Notes under the pieces: model-generated
Told to the model about the DNA's origin: nothing
The model's input: only the letters and a program-made list of their open reading frames with translations
The model's database searches: none
Source: Pseudogemmobacter bohemicus
Lineage (GTDB): Bacteria; Pseudomonadota; Alphaproteobacteria; Rhodobacterales; Rhodobacteraceae
Reading direction: 5' to 3'
Assembly: GCF_003290025.1 (NCBI RefSeq)
Contig: NZ_QNHG01000001.1
Location: 1,190,656-1,254,655, forward strand
Length of the DNA: 64,000 nt
Shown here: one piece after another, positions 1 through 9,929 of the stretch
How the letters are laid out: every line of letters begins with the position of its first letter
How positions within the stretch are numbered: position 1 is the stretch's first letter
Translations under genes and position numbers: made by a program

Positions 1-18
1 CAGAAACTGACCATCCAT
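1..18 (-). CDS. proA: Start of probable glutamate-5-semialdehyde dehydrogenase (5' end only)
   Basis: An ATG at 18-16 on the minus strand opens a frame that runs off the window after six codons (MDGQFL). A strong Shine-Dalgarno stretch (GAGGTGAGG) lies just upstream at about 22-30, so a real gene probably starts here. The name rests only on context: proA normally follows proB in the obgE-proB-proA order of this family. The six visible residues cannot confirm it. Confidence 0.45.
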
Positions 19-42
19 AGCCTCACCTCTTCGCCCTAAGCT

Positions 43-90
43 CTTCCTCTTGACGCAAATACTCCGGGGTCCGGGGCAGCGCCCCGGCGG
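43..90. repeat. Intergenic repeat, half-palindrome plus GC hairpin (copy A)
   Basis: The block starts with CTTCCTCTTGAC, runs to AAATACTCC, and is followed by a GC hairpin (CCGGGGC, loop AGC, GCCCCGG). The same modules recur near 2357, 7022, 30579, 51435 and 59857. It lies between proB and the next gene, so it is transcribed within the operon and may shape mRNA decay or termination. Confidence 0.6.
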
Positions 91-99
91 CCCGCCAGA

Positions 100-2315
<2,216 letters not shown>

Positions 2316-2356
2316 TTATCTCAAGCGACGCCGCCCATCCTCACCGCCGCCGCCGC

Positions 2357-2402
2357 TTTCATCTGTCCAAAAACATCCCGGGTGAGTCTGCGAAAGCAGA
2401 CG
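2357..2402. repeat. Intergenic repeat with GNRA-loop hairpin (copy D)
   Basis: TTTCATCTGTCC leads to ACATCCCGGG and then a hairpin GTCTGC-GAAA-GCAGAC. The order of modules (pyrimidine-rich lead, AAATA/ACATCCCGG core, hairpin) matches the copy at 30579 and more loosely those at 43 and 7022. It lies upstream of obgE, close to the inverted repeat that bounds the island. Confidence 0.5.
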
Positions 2403-2408
2403 TGACGC

Positions 2409-2428
2409 GTTTCAATAGGTTTGATACC
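2409..2428 (+). repeat. Left arm of 20-bp inverted repeat bounding the island
   Basis: GTTTCAATAGGTTTGATACC here matches the reverse complement of 4222-4241 at 18 of 20 positions. Weaker similarity continues outward on both sides (GTGAC...). The two arms enclose the ORF remnant and the dead IS3-type element, so they could be terminal repeats of an older mobile unit. Confidence 0.65.
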
Positions 2429-2612
2429 GGCTGATTCTTCGACCCTTTGACTTCAATTGGTCAAAGGGCGGAAATTTCAACTTTGAAGGCTGCACGGGTG
2501 GGGACGGGCCTTCGCGCCTCCGAAGGAGGCACAAAATATTCAATGAAATCAATGATAAAATTTCGAAAATGTGGGATGATTTGCCCACACTCCCCGCCAA
2601 AATGGGAGCCAG

Positions 2613-2974
2613 TTAGGTCCCGCTTCCCTTTTCGGCAGGCGATCCATCTTGCCTGGTCAACTCGTCAAAGCGATCCCTAAGGAGTTCTGTCAGGCGCTCT
2701 GCCCGCGCTGCACGCCACCGCAATAGATCTTCCTTGGTGCCCCCCTCTGCCAGAAACGTGCTTGCTTTTTCCGCAGCCCGCAGCCCAAGGGTGGCCGCCC
2801 ATTCTTCCGGGGAGAAGTTAAGGATACGTTCACCCGTTACGAGGTCAGCCCTTCCTTCGCGCCGGTACCGAAGAAGCGTCTCCGCAAACAGGCTCACAAC
2901 GTGATCGGCAGCACGGTCTGCGACTAGTTCCACATTCTCGCTGGCAGACGGCGTTCCGAATACGATCCAGTCCT
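2613..2974 (-). pseudogene. Unrecognised ORF remnant cut by the IS element
   Basis: A GTG at 2933 would give a 106-residue hydrophilic, charged, largely helical product, but the frame stays open upstream through residues such as KDWIVFGTPSASEN until it enters the IS end near 2976. The true N terminus therefore seems to be missing. Motifs such as ERILNFSPEEWAATLG and LLRWRAARAERLTELL are visible but I do not recognise the family. No matching upstream part is seen on the far side of the IS, so the insertion was probably accompanied by a deletion. It could still be expressed from the GTG. Confidence 0.5.
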
Positions 2975-3015
2975 TCGGTAATCCTTCCCGTTTTAACGGG
3001 ATTTGGCCGTAGAAC

Positions 3016-3898
3016 TCAGGCAGCCATTTTCAGTTTCTGTGCGGGTGATGCCACCGATGCCCATGTTGGGGCGCTCATTTTTGGTAAGTCCAGAGCCAGT
3101 CGGTTGCGATGCTCTGTGCCTCCGCGATGGTTTCAAAGCTGTAGAGGTCGAGCCATTCGTGGCGGACGGTGCGGTTGTATCGCCCGACATAAGCGTTCTG
3201 CTGCGGTTTGCCTGGCTGGATGTGGGTCAGGGCGATACCCTGCTTTGCGGCCCGGATCGCCAGTGTTGCGCTGATGTATTCCGGGCCGTTGTCGACCCTG
3301 ATCACCTTGGGCTTGCCGCGCCATTCGATGTGGAGGAGGATCAGGAAACGGTCCGGGGGACCGTTTCCCCGACGAACGGGTTCAGCGCACGCACGACGCG
3401 CTCGGCGGGCAACGAAAAGTCGACCTCGATGCCCAGACCCTCGCGGTTGAAGTCGTCCAGCACATTCAGCAGCCGGAACTGGCGACCATCGGCCAGCCTG
3501 TCCGCCATAAGGTCCATGGACCATACGAGGTTCAGCGCCTCGGGAACGGCGAGCATGTCCGGCTTGTCCCGTTTGATCCGCCGCCGGGGTTTGATCCGCA
3601 GGTTCAACTCCAACTCGCAGCAGATCAGGCGGACGCGCTTGTGATTCCAGACGTGCCCGCGAACATTGCGCAAATACGAGACAAGCACAGGCCAAAACCC
3701 CAGGTCCGGTGCGCCCTGGTCAGGCCTCCGAGACGATCCGCGATGGTCTCGTTCCCGGCACAGCGCTTCGGGCGGTAACGAAAGCAGGTCTCGCTGACCC
3801 CGAAGGCCCGGCAGGCCAGCGCGATGCTGCCCCCCTCTGTCGCCACCGCTCTCACGGCCAACTCGCGGCATTGGGCTGGCCGCATCACTTTTTTTCAA
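3016..3898 (-). pseudogene. IS3-family transposase OrfB, multiply frameshifted
   Basis: Pieces of one DDE integrase-type transposase lie in different frames: [15 protein letters not shown]; then [14 protein letters not shown] to [22 protein letters not shown]; then KVIRVDNGPEYISATL to DWLWTY; then NERPNMGIGGI; and finally KLKMAA before the stop. Frame breaks fall near 3690, 3380-3331 (an insertion), 3080 and 3040. The two catalytic Asp positions are seen (WSMD, VDNG), but the position 36 residues after the second Asp, normally the catalytic Glu in NAYVERYNR, is Gly (NAYVGRYNR). The enzyme is dead on two independent counts. Confidence 0.88.
3331..3380. repeat. Hairpin-bearing insertion inside the IS transposase
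   Basis: Compared with the expected protein path (ALN-QI-IEWRGKPKV), about 50 extra bases interrupt orfB. Their centre is a perfect hairpin with 11-bp arms, GGAAACGGTCC and GGACCGTTTCC, separated by GGG (3344-3368). It resembles a small palindromic element that inserted after the IS arrived. No second copy was found in this window by eye. Confidence 0.6.
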
Positions 3899-4115
3899 GC
3901 GCTTCCTTGAGCAGATCGGCCTGCATGCTGAGATCCGCGAACATACGCTTCAGACGCCGGTTCTCGTCTTCCAGCGCCTTCATCTGGCTCATCATAGACG
4001 CGTCCATGCCGCCATACTTCGCCCGCCACTTGTAAAAGCTTGCGCTGCTGATCCCATGCTCTCGGCACAGTTCCGGCACCGCAACACCCCCTTCGGCATG
4101 GCGCAGCACCGCCAT
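3885..4115 (-). pseudogene. IS3-family OrfA (helix-turn-helix) remnant
   Basis: The 76-residue frame has the OrfA pattern: a helix-turn-helix (VPELCREHGISSASFYKWRAKYGGMD), then a leucine-zipper-like stretch ([29 protein letters not shown]). The frame continues upstream as TRFTEPQI, the usual N terminus, but the only ATG with a good ribosome site (about 4148) is out of frame by one base. The start therefore appears to have suffered a one-base deletion. In active relatives OrfA and OrfB are joined by a -1 frameshift near the end of this frame. Confidence 0.75.
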
Positions 4116-4221
4116 GATCTGCGGCTCGGTAAATCGGGTCTCCTCATTCGAATCTCCTCAGCTCACGCTACGAGAAAATTCTACCGCCACATCCCCTTAA
4201 CCACGGGGAGGGTTACCGGCT

Positions 4222-4241
4222 GGTATCAAACCAAATGAAAC
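4222..4241 (-). repeat. Right arm of 20-bp inverted repeat bounding the island
   Basis: On the minus strand this reads GTTTCATTTGGTTTGATACC and pairs with 2409-2428 (18 of 20 identical). It abuts the right end of the IS3-type element almost directly, which suggests the IS landed at, or deleted up to, this terminus. Confidence 0.65.
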
Positions 4242-4305
4242 CCGGTCACAGACCTAAGGAAACACAACAAGACGAGGGCCGCGCCCCCGGCCCGGCCAGC
4301 CCCAC

Positions 4306-5379
4306 TCACCCCGCCGGCACCCAGATCACATCCGCAATCCGCGGTGCCCCCAAAGCCAGCATCACCAGCCGGTCAAAGCCAAGCGCACACCCCGCCGCCG
4401 CCGGCATCAAAGCCAGCGCCGCCAGAAAATCCTCATCTATCGGATAGGTCTCCCCGTAAACCCGCGCCTTGATCTCCATCTCTTCGGCAAAGCGCAGGCG
4501 CTGCTCCACCGGATCGGTCAGCTCGCCAAAACCATTGGCCAGCTCCACCCCGCAGGCATAGACCTCAAAGCGCTCGGCCAGCCGCGCATCCCCCGGCACC
4601 CGCCGCGCCAGCGCCGCTTCCGAGGCCGGGTAATGATCCAGCACCGTCAGTCTGCCCATCCCCAGATGCGGCTCGACCCGCTCTGACAGAACCCGGCTGA
4701 ACAGATCCGACCAGCTTTCGCCCGGCATATGGCGGATGCCCTCGCGGTCCATCGACGCCGCCAGTGCCGCCGCATCGGTCACGCCAGCGCCGTCCATACT
4801 GGCCAGCAGGTCAATGCCGGCATAGCGCGAAAACGCCTCCGCCACGCTCACCCGCTCATAAGGCAGCGCCGGATCACAATCCCGCCCGCGAAACCGCAAC
4901 ATGCCCACGGGCGCGGCCAGCCGGACCCAGGCCTGGATATCCTCCATCAGCCGGGTGTAATCCTCGCCGACCCGATACCATTCCAGCATGGTGAATTCCG
5001 GCTCATGCAACGCCCCGCGCTCGCGGTTTCGCCAGACATGCGAGAAGGCATGGATCCGGGTCTCCCCCGCCGCCAGCAGCCGTTTCATCGCAAATTCCGG
5101 CGAGGTATGCAGATACATCTCGCGCGCTGCGCCATCATTGCCGATGGCCGAGGTGCGAAACGCATGCAGATGCGCCTCATTGCCGGGACTCACCTGCAGC
5201 CCCGCCGGATCGACCTCGGTAAAGCCCTCTTCCGCCAGCCAGCACCGGATCCGCGCCTGGATCCGGTTCCGCTCCAGCAGCAAAACCCGCCGCTCGGCAT
5301 GGCGCGCGGGCTGCCACCACTGGCCCCCCATCGCGGTCTGCGGCGGTTTTTCGTCGGCTTCACGGGTCATTTCGGCCAT
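4306..5379 (-). CDS. epmA: EF-P lysyltransferase (class II LysRS-like)
   Basis: EpmA (PoxA/GenX) attaches beta-lysine to a conserved lysine of elongation factor P. The 357-residue protein is the catalytic core of class II lysyl-tRNA synthetase without the anticodon-binding domain. Visible motifs: [22 protein letters not shown] near the N terminus, the motif-2 region [23 protein letters not shown], and the motif-3 region [13 protein letters not shown] near the end. Its target gene efp is divergently transcribed next door, with about 117 bases between the two starts. The partner aminomutase gene epmB is not in this window. Confidence 0.93.
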   Translation of the reverse strand: MAEMTREADEKPPQTAMGGQWWQPARHAERRVLLLERNRIQARIRCWLAEEGFTEVDPAGLQVSPGNEAHLHAFRTSAIGNDGAAREMYLHTSPEFAMKRLLAAGETRIHAFSHVWRNRERGALHEPEFTMLEWYRVGEDYTRLMEDIQAWVRLAAPVGMLRFRGRDCDPALPYERVSVAEAFSRYAGIDLLASMDGAGVTDAAALAASMDREGIRHMPGESWSDLFSRVLSERVEPHLGMGRLTVLDHYPASEAALARRVPGDARLAERFEVYACGVELANGFGELTDPVEQRLRFAEEMEIKARVYGETYPIDEDFLAALALMPAAAGCALGFDRLVMLALGAPRIADVIWVPAG

Positions 5380-5496
5380 TCCTGCTGGAAATATGTCATC
5401 TCATGCGCTAGGGAGCGCCACAATCGCCACAAGGGGCGCGACCGGGGAAAGCCCCCGCCCCCTCTGGCGCATCCGCATATCAAAGGATCACCACCC

Positions 5497-6063
5497 GTGA
5501 AAGTCATCGCCTCGTCGCTCCGCAAGGGCAATGTTGTTGAGGTGGACGGCAAGCTCTACGCCGTTCTCTCGGCTGAAACCTACCGCCCCGGCAAGGGCAC
5601 GCCGACCACTTCGGTCGATATGCGCCGCATCTCGGATGGCGTGAAGGTCTCGGAACGCTGGAAGACCACCGATCAGGTCGAAAAGGCCACTGTGGACGAG
5701 CGTGACTATGACTTCCTCTATGAGGATGGCGAGGGCTTCCACTTCATGCAGCCCGAAAGCTATGAGCAGGTCGTCGTGACCTCCGATGTCATGGGCGACA
5801 GCAAGGTCTATCTGACCGAAGGCATGCGCTGCTATCTGAAAACCTTTGACGGCGCGCCGATCGCCATCGAAGTGCCGCAAAAGATCACCGTCGAGATCGC
5901 CGAGACCGAGCCGGTCGTCAAAGGCCAGACCGCATCCTCCTCGTATAAGCCCGCATTGACCACCAGCGGCCTGCGCGTGATGGTCCCGGCCCATATCGGT
6001 GTCGAGACCCGCATCGTCATCAATACCGACGACAATTCCTATGTGGAACGCGCCAAGGACTGA
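5497..6063 (+). CDS. efp: Translation elongation factor P
   Basis: EF-P binds between the P and E sites of stalled ribosomes and restores peptide bond formation at polyproline stretches. From the GTG at 5497 the product is 188 residues (usual 185-190), starting [21 protein letters not shown]. The loop [17 protein letters not shown] carries the lysine (about K33) that EpmA modifies. The three beta-barrel domains run the full length and end in [12 protein letters not shown]. The frame stays open upstream, but the GTG matches family N termini. The neighbouring epmA supports lysylation as the modification route. Confidence 0.97.
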   Translation: MKVIASSLRKGNVVEVDGKLYAVLSAETYRPGKGTPTTSVDMRRISDGVKVSERWKTTDQVEKATVDERDYDFLYEDGEGFHFMQPESYEQVVVTSDVMGDSKVYLTEGMRCYLKTFDGAPIAIEVPQKITVEIAETEPVVKGQTASSSYKPALTTSGLRVMVPAHIGVETRIVINTDDNSYVERAKD

Positions 6064-6088
6064 TCCTGGTCTTTGGAGCGCATGAATG

Positions 6089-6115
6089 GGGCATGGCATC
6101 GCCATGCCCTTTTTC
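6089..6115 (+). terminator. Intrinsic terminator after efp
   Basis: Perfect 9-bp stem GGGCATGGC / GCCATGCCC with a 3-base loop, followed by TTTTTCG. It lies 25 bases after the efp stop codon. Confidence 0.88.
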
Positions 6116-6223
6116 GTTGCGTGAGACGGGCCTCACACGCGGGGCATGGCCCCGCCCCCTCCGCCCCCTTTCCATTTACGCTCCGGGCGCCCTAAATGGG
6201 CGCCGCAGCAGACAGGATCCTCT

Positions 6224-7021
6224 ATGACCCGCCCGCCCTATCACTGGCCCGATCCCGACCGCGACTATGCCAATGGCGATTTCATCGAAGGGGCCGCCCG
6301 CTATCCCGCGCATTGGGACGCTGCCGCCCGGGCCTTTCGCGACAGCCTCGGCGCAAGGGCGCAAGGCGGCCTTGCTTACGGTGATGCGGCTCGCAACCGC
6401 TACGATGTCTTTGCGCCCGAAACTGAGGCCAAGGGCACCGTTCTCTTCATCCATGGCGGCTACTGGCTCGCCTTTGGGCGCGAGACCTGGTCGCATCTGG
6501 CAGCCGGCCCGCTGGCACGGGGCTGGCGGGTGGTGATGCCCTCTTACAGCCTGGCGCCCGGGGCAAGGATCGCGCAAATGACCCTGGAAATGGCGGCTCT
6601 GACCCGGCTGATCCACCGGGATCATCCCGGCCCGATCATCGCCACCGGCCATTCCGCCGGCGGTCATCTGGCTGCGCGCCTCGCCTGCGCGGATCTGGCA
6701 CTGCCCATAGCCCGCACGGTGCCGATCTCGCCGCTCGCGGAACTTGGCCCGCTGATGGCCACGGCCATGAACCTCAAACTCGGCATCACGCCCGCAGAAG
6801 CCGCCCTGGAAAGCCCCGCCCGCCTGCGCCCGAGCCCGGGCATCTCCGCCCATATCCATGTCGGCGCCGATGAGCGCCCGGCCTTCCTCGCCCAGGCCCG
6901 CGCCCTGTCGGAGGAATGGGCCTGCCCCTGGAGCACCGCCCCCGGCAAACATCATTTCACCGTGATAGACGCCCTTGCCGACCCGGCCTCCGCCCTGACG
7001 GAAACCCTTCTCGCGCTTTGA
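6224..7021 (+). CDS. Alpha/beta hydrolase, arylformamidase-like
   Basis: A 265-residue cytoplasmic hydrolase starting MTRPPYHWPDPDRDYANG. The oxyanion-hole motif HGGYW and the nucleophile elbow GHSAGGHLAARL match the kynurenine-formamidase (arylformamidase) branch of the alpha/beta hydrolases; KHHFTVIDAL near the end carries the likely catalytic His. If that assignment holds, it hydrolyses N-formylkynurenine to kynurenine, and a kynureninase gene lies at 34192 in the same window. Related esterases share these motifs, so the substrate is inferred. The start is the ATG at 6224; the frame is open further upstream but without family similarity. Confidence 0.75.
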   Translation: MTRPPYHWPDPDRDYANGDFIEGAARYPAHWDAAARAFRDSLGARAQGGLAYGDAARNRYDVFAPETEAKGTVLFIHGGYWLAFGRETWSHLAAGPLARGWRVVMPSYSLAPGARIAQMTLEMAALTRLIHRDHPGPIIATGHSAGGHLAARLACADLALPIARTVPISPLAELGPLMATAMNLKLGITPAEAALESPARLRPSPGISAHIHVGADERPAFLAQARALSEEWACPWSTAPGKHHFTVIDALADPASALTETLLAL

Positions 7022-7071
7022 CCTTCCCCTGAGAGAAATACTCCGGGGGTCTGAGGGGGCTGGCCCCCTCA
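7022..7071. repeat. Intergenic repeat with GC hairpin (copy B), possible bidirectional terminator
   Basis: CCTTCCCCTGAGAGAAATACTCCGG is followed by a perfect hairpin TGAGGGGGC-TG-GCCCCCTCA (7052-7071). It sits in the 69-base gap between two convergent genes, where it could act as a bidirectional transcription barrier. The modules match copies near 43 and 59857. Confidence 0.6.
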
Positions 7072-7090
7072 CCCGCAATCAGCCTGCGCC

Positions 7091-7852
7091 TCAGCCGCCC
7101 GCCATCTGCACCACCGCAGCCAAAAACCCCTCCGGCGTCACCACCCGGCCGGGCAGAACCACCCGCAAGAGCCGCTCTCCCGCCGCCAGCACCAGGCCCG
7201 TCGGATCCAGCGCAATCGCCCTCCAACGCCCCGCAGCCCCGCCCCCGGCCACGGCCAGCGCGCTCAGCTGATCGGCCTTCGCATTCAGCGCGGCCAGCGT
7301 TTCAGCCTCGGCCTCCAGCAGCGCCTCTGCACCGCTCAGGTCGATTCGGTAAGCATCAAACCCGATATCCGAGGCATTGCGCCCCGGGCCACCGCCGATA
7401 TTGATGCCCAGAACCTCGACCCGGAACAGAGCCGCATCCGGCAATTGCAGATAGAGCTTCGATTTCGGGAATCGCGCCGCATAGCGCGCCGCCAGCGCGG
7501 CAAAGCGCTCTTCCCCGACCCGTTTCGCATGACCCACCAGAGTCAGGCGCGGCCGGGTCAGCGCATCGGGCTTGTCAAAGGCCGCAAACGCCAGCGAGAC
7601 CCGGTCATCCGCCGCGACATTCCTCGCATGCAGCGCCAGCCGCGCCATGAAAAACACCGGGCTGCCATCGTAATCGGGCAGGATATTGGTCACCACCCCA
7701 TAGGGGAACCCACCCGGATCCAGCGTCGAAAGCGCGGCATTGCGGCTTTCATGCAGCAAGGTATTCCCGGTGGCGAGCGGGTCGAATTCAGCCGCCGCGG
7801 CCGGGTTGATTTCGATATCGCGCGGGGTGATGGCGGCTTTGCTGGTCGGCAT
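7091..7852 (-). CDS. HugZ-like haem utilisation protein (PNPOx fold)
   Basis: A 253-residue protein of the HugZ/pyridoxamine-oxidase-like family. The N-terminal split barrel (about 30-170) has the patterns AALSTLDPGGFPYGVVTNI and GSPVFFMARLALHARN; the C-terminal DUF2470-like part has GFDAYRIDLSGAEALL and RWRAIALDPTGLVL. HugZ members bind haem and help use or degrade it. A paralogue lies at 12234 beside a TonB-dependent receptor, making haem the likely substrate. The start is the ATG at 7852 (MPTSKAAITPRDI); the open frame upstream has no similarity. The other family possibility is a flavin-binding oxidoreductase. Confidence 0.8.
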   Translation of the reverse strand: MPTSKAAITPRDIEINPAAAAEFDPLATGNTLLHESRNAALSTLDPGGFPYGVVTNILPDYDGSPVFFMARLALHARNVAADDRVSLAFAAFDKPDALTRPRLTLVGHAKRVGEERFAALAARYAARFPKSKLYLQLPDAALFRVEVLGINIGGGPGRNASDIGFDAYRIDLSGAEALLEAEAETLAALNAKADQLSALAVAGGGAAGRWRAIALDPTGLVLAAGERLLRVVLPGRVVTPEGFLAAVVQMAGG

Positions 7853-8151
7853 TTTGGTACTCCGGATAGCCTGGGGCGCATGTCCGCTGGCTGAATCCTG
7901 GCTACGGCGACCCGGACGATAGCCAGCCGGCCCGACAGGCGAAAGACCATATTGCGGGGGCTGCGACAAATTGCTAGCGCAAGGGCAGTCCCTTGCCGCC
8001 AGCCGGTCCGGGCGGGCCTTTGCAACAGGCCCGCATCCCGGGCGCCCCGCGCGAGCCCCGAGCGGCCCTTGCAACCGATCCGCATCCCTGCGGGCGCGGC
8101 ATCCCCCGCGCGCGCAACCGGATTTGCGGCGCGCAAACAAAGCGGACAGAT
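7853..8151. promoter_or_regulatory. Divergent intergenic region (HugZ-like / BacA-like)
   Basis: About 300 bases separate the two divergent starts, so promoters for both genes should be here. The right part is GC-rich; I see no operator I can name and no additional ORF with family similarity. Confidence 0.4.
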
Positions 8152-9825
8152 ATGAGACAGCTTGCAGGCCGCATCTGGCGGCTGACGAAAATCGCCCTAT
8201 CCGGCCCCGGCGCCTGGATTGCCCTTGTGACCTATGCTTTCGTGCTGGGGCTCCAGTTCTTCAGCGTCTGGATCACGCTGCAGATGATCACCTGGAACAA
8301 GGCCTTCTATGACGCGCTGGAACAGATGAACGCGCCCGAGGCGCTGCGCCAGATCGGGGTGTTCTTTATCCTGACCGGTTTTCTGGCCGGCGCCTTCCTG
8401 ATCGGAGAATGGCTGCGCAAACGGCTTTTGATGCGGCTGCGCACAAGGCTCACGGTACGGGCGCTGGATCTCTGGGTCGGAGCGCGCGCCTATTGGTATC
8501 TGCGCCCCGGCTTCTCGGCCGCGCCGGTCGACAACCCCGATCAGCGCGTCGCCGAGGATTGCCGGCAATTCGTCGAACGGCTCTTGCTTGAGACGCTGGA
8601 CCTGATCTCGAATATCGTGGCGCTGGTCACTTATGTCGCGCTGCTCTGGTCGCTTTCCGACTTCCCTCTCAGTTTCAGCGTCAGTGGATATGCCGTTGAA
8701 ATTCCGCGCTATATGGTGATTCTGGCCTTCCTTTATGTGCTGATCTCCTCGGTGGCGACGCATCTTCTGGGCAGGCCCCTTAAGGCGCTGATCTTTTCGC
8801 AGGAAAAGCATGAGGCCGATTTCCGCCATGCGCTGATCCAGCTGCGCGAAGAGGCCAGCCCCATCGCGCAATCGCGCGGCGAGCCCGCCGAGACCCGCCG
8901 CCTCATGCGCCTCTTTGGCGAGGTACGCGGCAACTGGAACCGGCTGATCCGGCGCGAATTCATCCTTGGCCTTTTCGCGCGGCCCTATTTCCAGACCGTG
9001 CTTCGGGTGCCGACCTTCTTCGCGCTGCCAGCCTATTTCGCAGGCGCCGTCACACTGGGAGGGCTGATGCAACTGGCCTCGGCCTTCTCGAATGTGGCAA
9101 CCACGCTCAGCTGGTTCATCCTCTCCTACCGCGATCTGGCGCAATTCGTGGCGGTCTCGGAACGTCTGGACGGGCTTTTCACCGCCGCAGCCAGCCCGGT
9201 GCCGCGCGACGAAGCTCCGCAAGCGATCAGCCGCGCGCCCTCCGCCTCGGGCGGGCTGGAATTGCAGGGGCTGCGGCTCTTCACCCCCGAAGGTCGCGCG
9301 CTGGCACCGGTGCCGGATCTGAGCCTCGCGCCAGGCGGGCGGCTCTGGGTTTCGGGCGCCTCGGGTGCCGGGAAAAGCACGCTTGTGGCGGCGATTTCCG
9401 GGCTCTGGCCCTATGGCGAAGGTCGGATCGGGCTGCCGGCGGAACCTGTAACCACGCTCTCGCAAGAGCCGCGGCTGTTTCCCGAAAGTCTGACCGCCGC
9501 CGCCTGTTACCCGCTGGCGCCCGGGGATTGCGACCCCGACCGCATCAGCATCGCACTGCGGCAGACCGGGCTGGACCAGGTCGCGCCCGAAGCGCCGCTC
9601 AAGACGCTTTCGGGCGGCGAGCGGCAGCGGCTCGGCTTCGCACGCCTGCTGGTCTCGCGGCCGGATTTCATCATTCTTGATGAGGCGACCAGCGCGCTTG
9701 ATCCTGATGCGGCAGCGGCAATGCTGACGCTGCTGGCGCGGGAACTGCCCGGCGCGACCATCCTCTGCGTCTCGCATGACGAGCCTGCCGCGCTGAGCCC
9801 GCATCAGCGCCTCTCGCTGGGCTGA
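8152..9825 (+). CDS. BacA/BclA-type ABC transporter (fused membrane and ATPase domains)
   Basis: A 557-residue transporter with an SbmA/BacA-type membrane domain (about 1-330; WNKAFYDALEQMNAPEAL, then WLRKRLLMRLRTRLTVRALDLWV) fused to an ABC ATPase. The ATPase has Walker A GASGAGKST, signature LSGGERQRL and Walker B FIILDEATSALD. This is the architecture of YddA and rhizobial BclA, which move peptides or vitamin-like molecules through the inner membrane and affect resistance to antimicrobial peptides. It is divergent from a HugZ-like gene, so a part in haem or peptide handling is possible but unproven. A perfect hairpin terminator follows. Confidence 0.85.
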   Translation: MRQLAGRIWRLTKIALSGPGAWIALVTYAFVLGLQFFSVWITLQMITWNKAFYDALEQMNAPEALRQIGVFFILTGFLAGAFLIGEWLRKRLLMRLRTRLTVRALDLWVGARAYWYLRPGFSAAPVDNPDQRVAEDCRQFVERLLLETLDLISNIVALVTYVALLWSLSDFPLSFSVSGYAVEIPRYMVILAFLYVLISSVATHLLGRPLKALIFSQEKHEADFRHALIQLREEASPIAQSRGEPAETRRLMRLFGEVRGNWNRLIRREFILGLFARPYFQTVLRVPTFFALPAYFAGAVTLGGLMQLASAFSNVATTLSWFILSYRDLAQFVAVSERLDGLFTAAASPVPRDEAPQAISRAPSASGGLELQGLRLFTPEGRALAPVPDLSLAPGGRLWVSGASGAGKSTLVAAISGLWPYGEGRIGLPAEPVTTLSQEPRLFPESLTAAACYPLAPGDCDPDRISIALRQTGLDQVAPEAPLKTLSGGERQRLGFARLLVSRPDFIILDEATSALDPDAAAAMLTLLARELPGATILCVSHDEPAALSPHQRLSLG

Positions 9826-9854
9826 ACCGGCAGACAGAAAAGGGCCTGCCTTCA

Positions 9855-9890
9855 TGGCAAAGCCGGCCCCCCAATGGCAAAGCCGGCCCC
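9855..9890 (+). repeat. Tandem 17-bp direct repeat beside a terminator
   Basis: ATGGCAAAGCCGGCCCC occurs twice, about 19 bases apart; the second copy supplies the left arm of the terminator hairpin. The duplication gives the terminator two alternative left arms. Confidence 0.7.
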
Positions 9891-9911
9891 ATAACAGGGC
9901 CGGCCCGTTTT
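9882..9911 (+). terminator. Intrinsic terminator after the BacA-like gene
   Basis: Perfect 8-bp stem GCCGGCCC/GGGCCGGC with a 7-base loop, then CCGTTTT. It lies between two convergent genes; on the minus strand the tail is less T-rich, so it mainly serves the plus-strand gene. Confidence 0.8.
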
Positions 9912-9929
9912 CAGCTCCTGCCGCCCGGG

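Larger units (their letters stand above)
2976..4218 (-). mobile_element. Degenerate IS3-family insertion sequence
   Basis: About 1.24 kb, the usual IS3-family size, carrying orfA and a broken orfB on the minus strand. Related ends can be read inward: CGGTAATCCTTCCCG at the left (2976) and CGGTAACCCTCCCCG at the right (ending 4218), with similarity extending about 35 bases as imperfect inverted repeats. No clean target duplication is visible. Several frameshifts, a hairpin insertion and a changed catalytic residue mean it cannot move on its own. Confidence 0.85.

Noticed and set aside
2443-2468. Hairpin CCCTTTGAC/GTCAAAGGG as an integration site
   Set aside because: No tRNA or duplication beside it; it may just be a terminator remnant.
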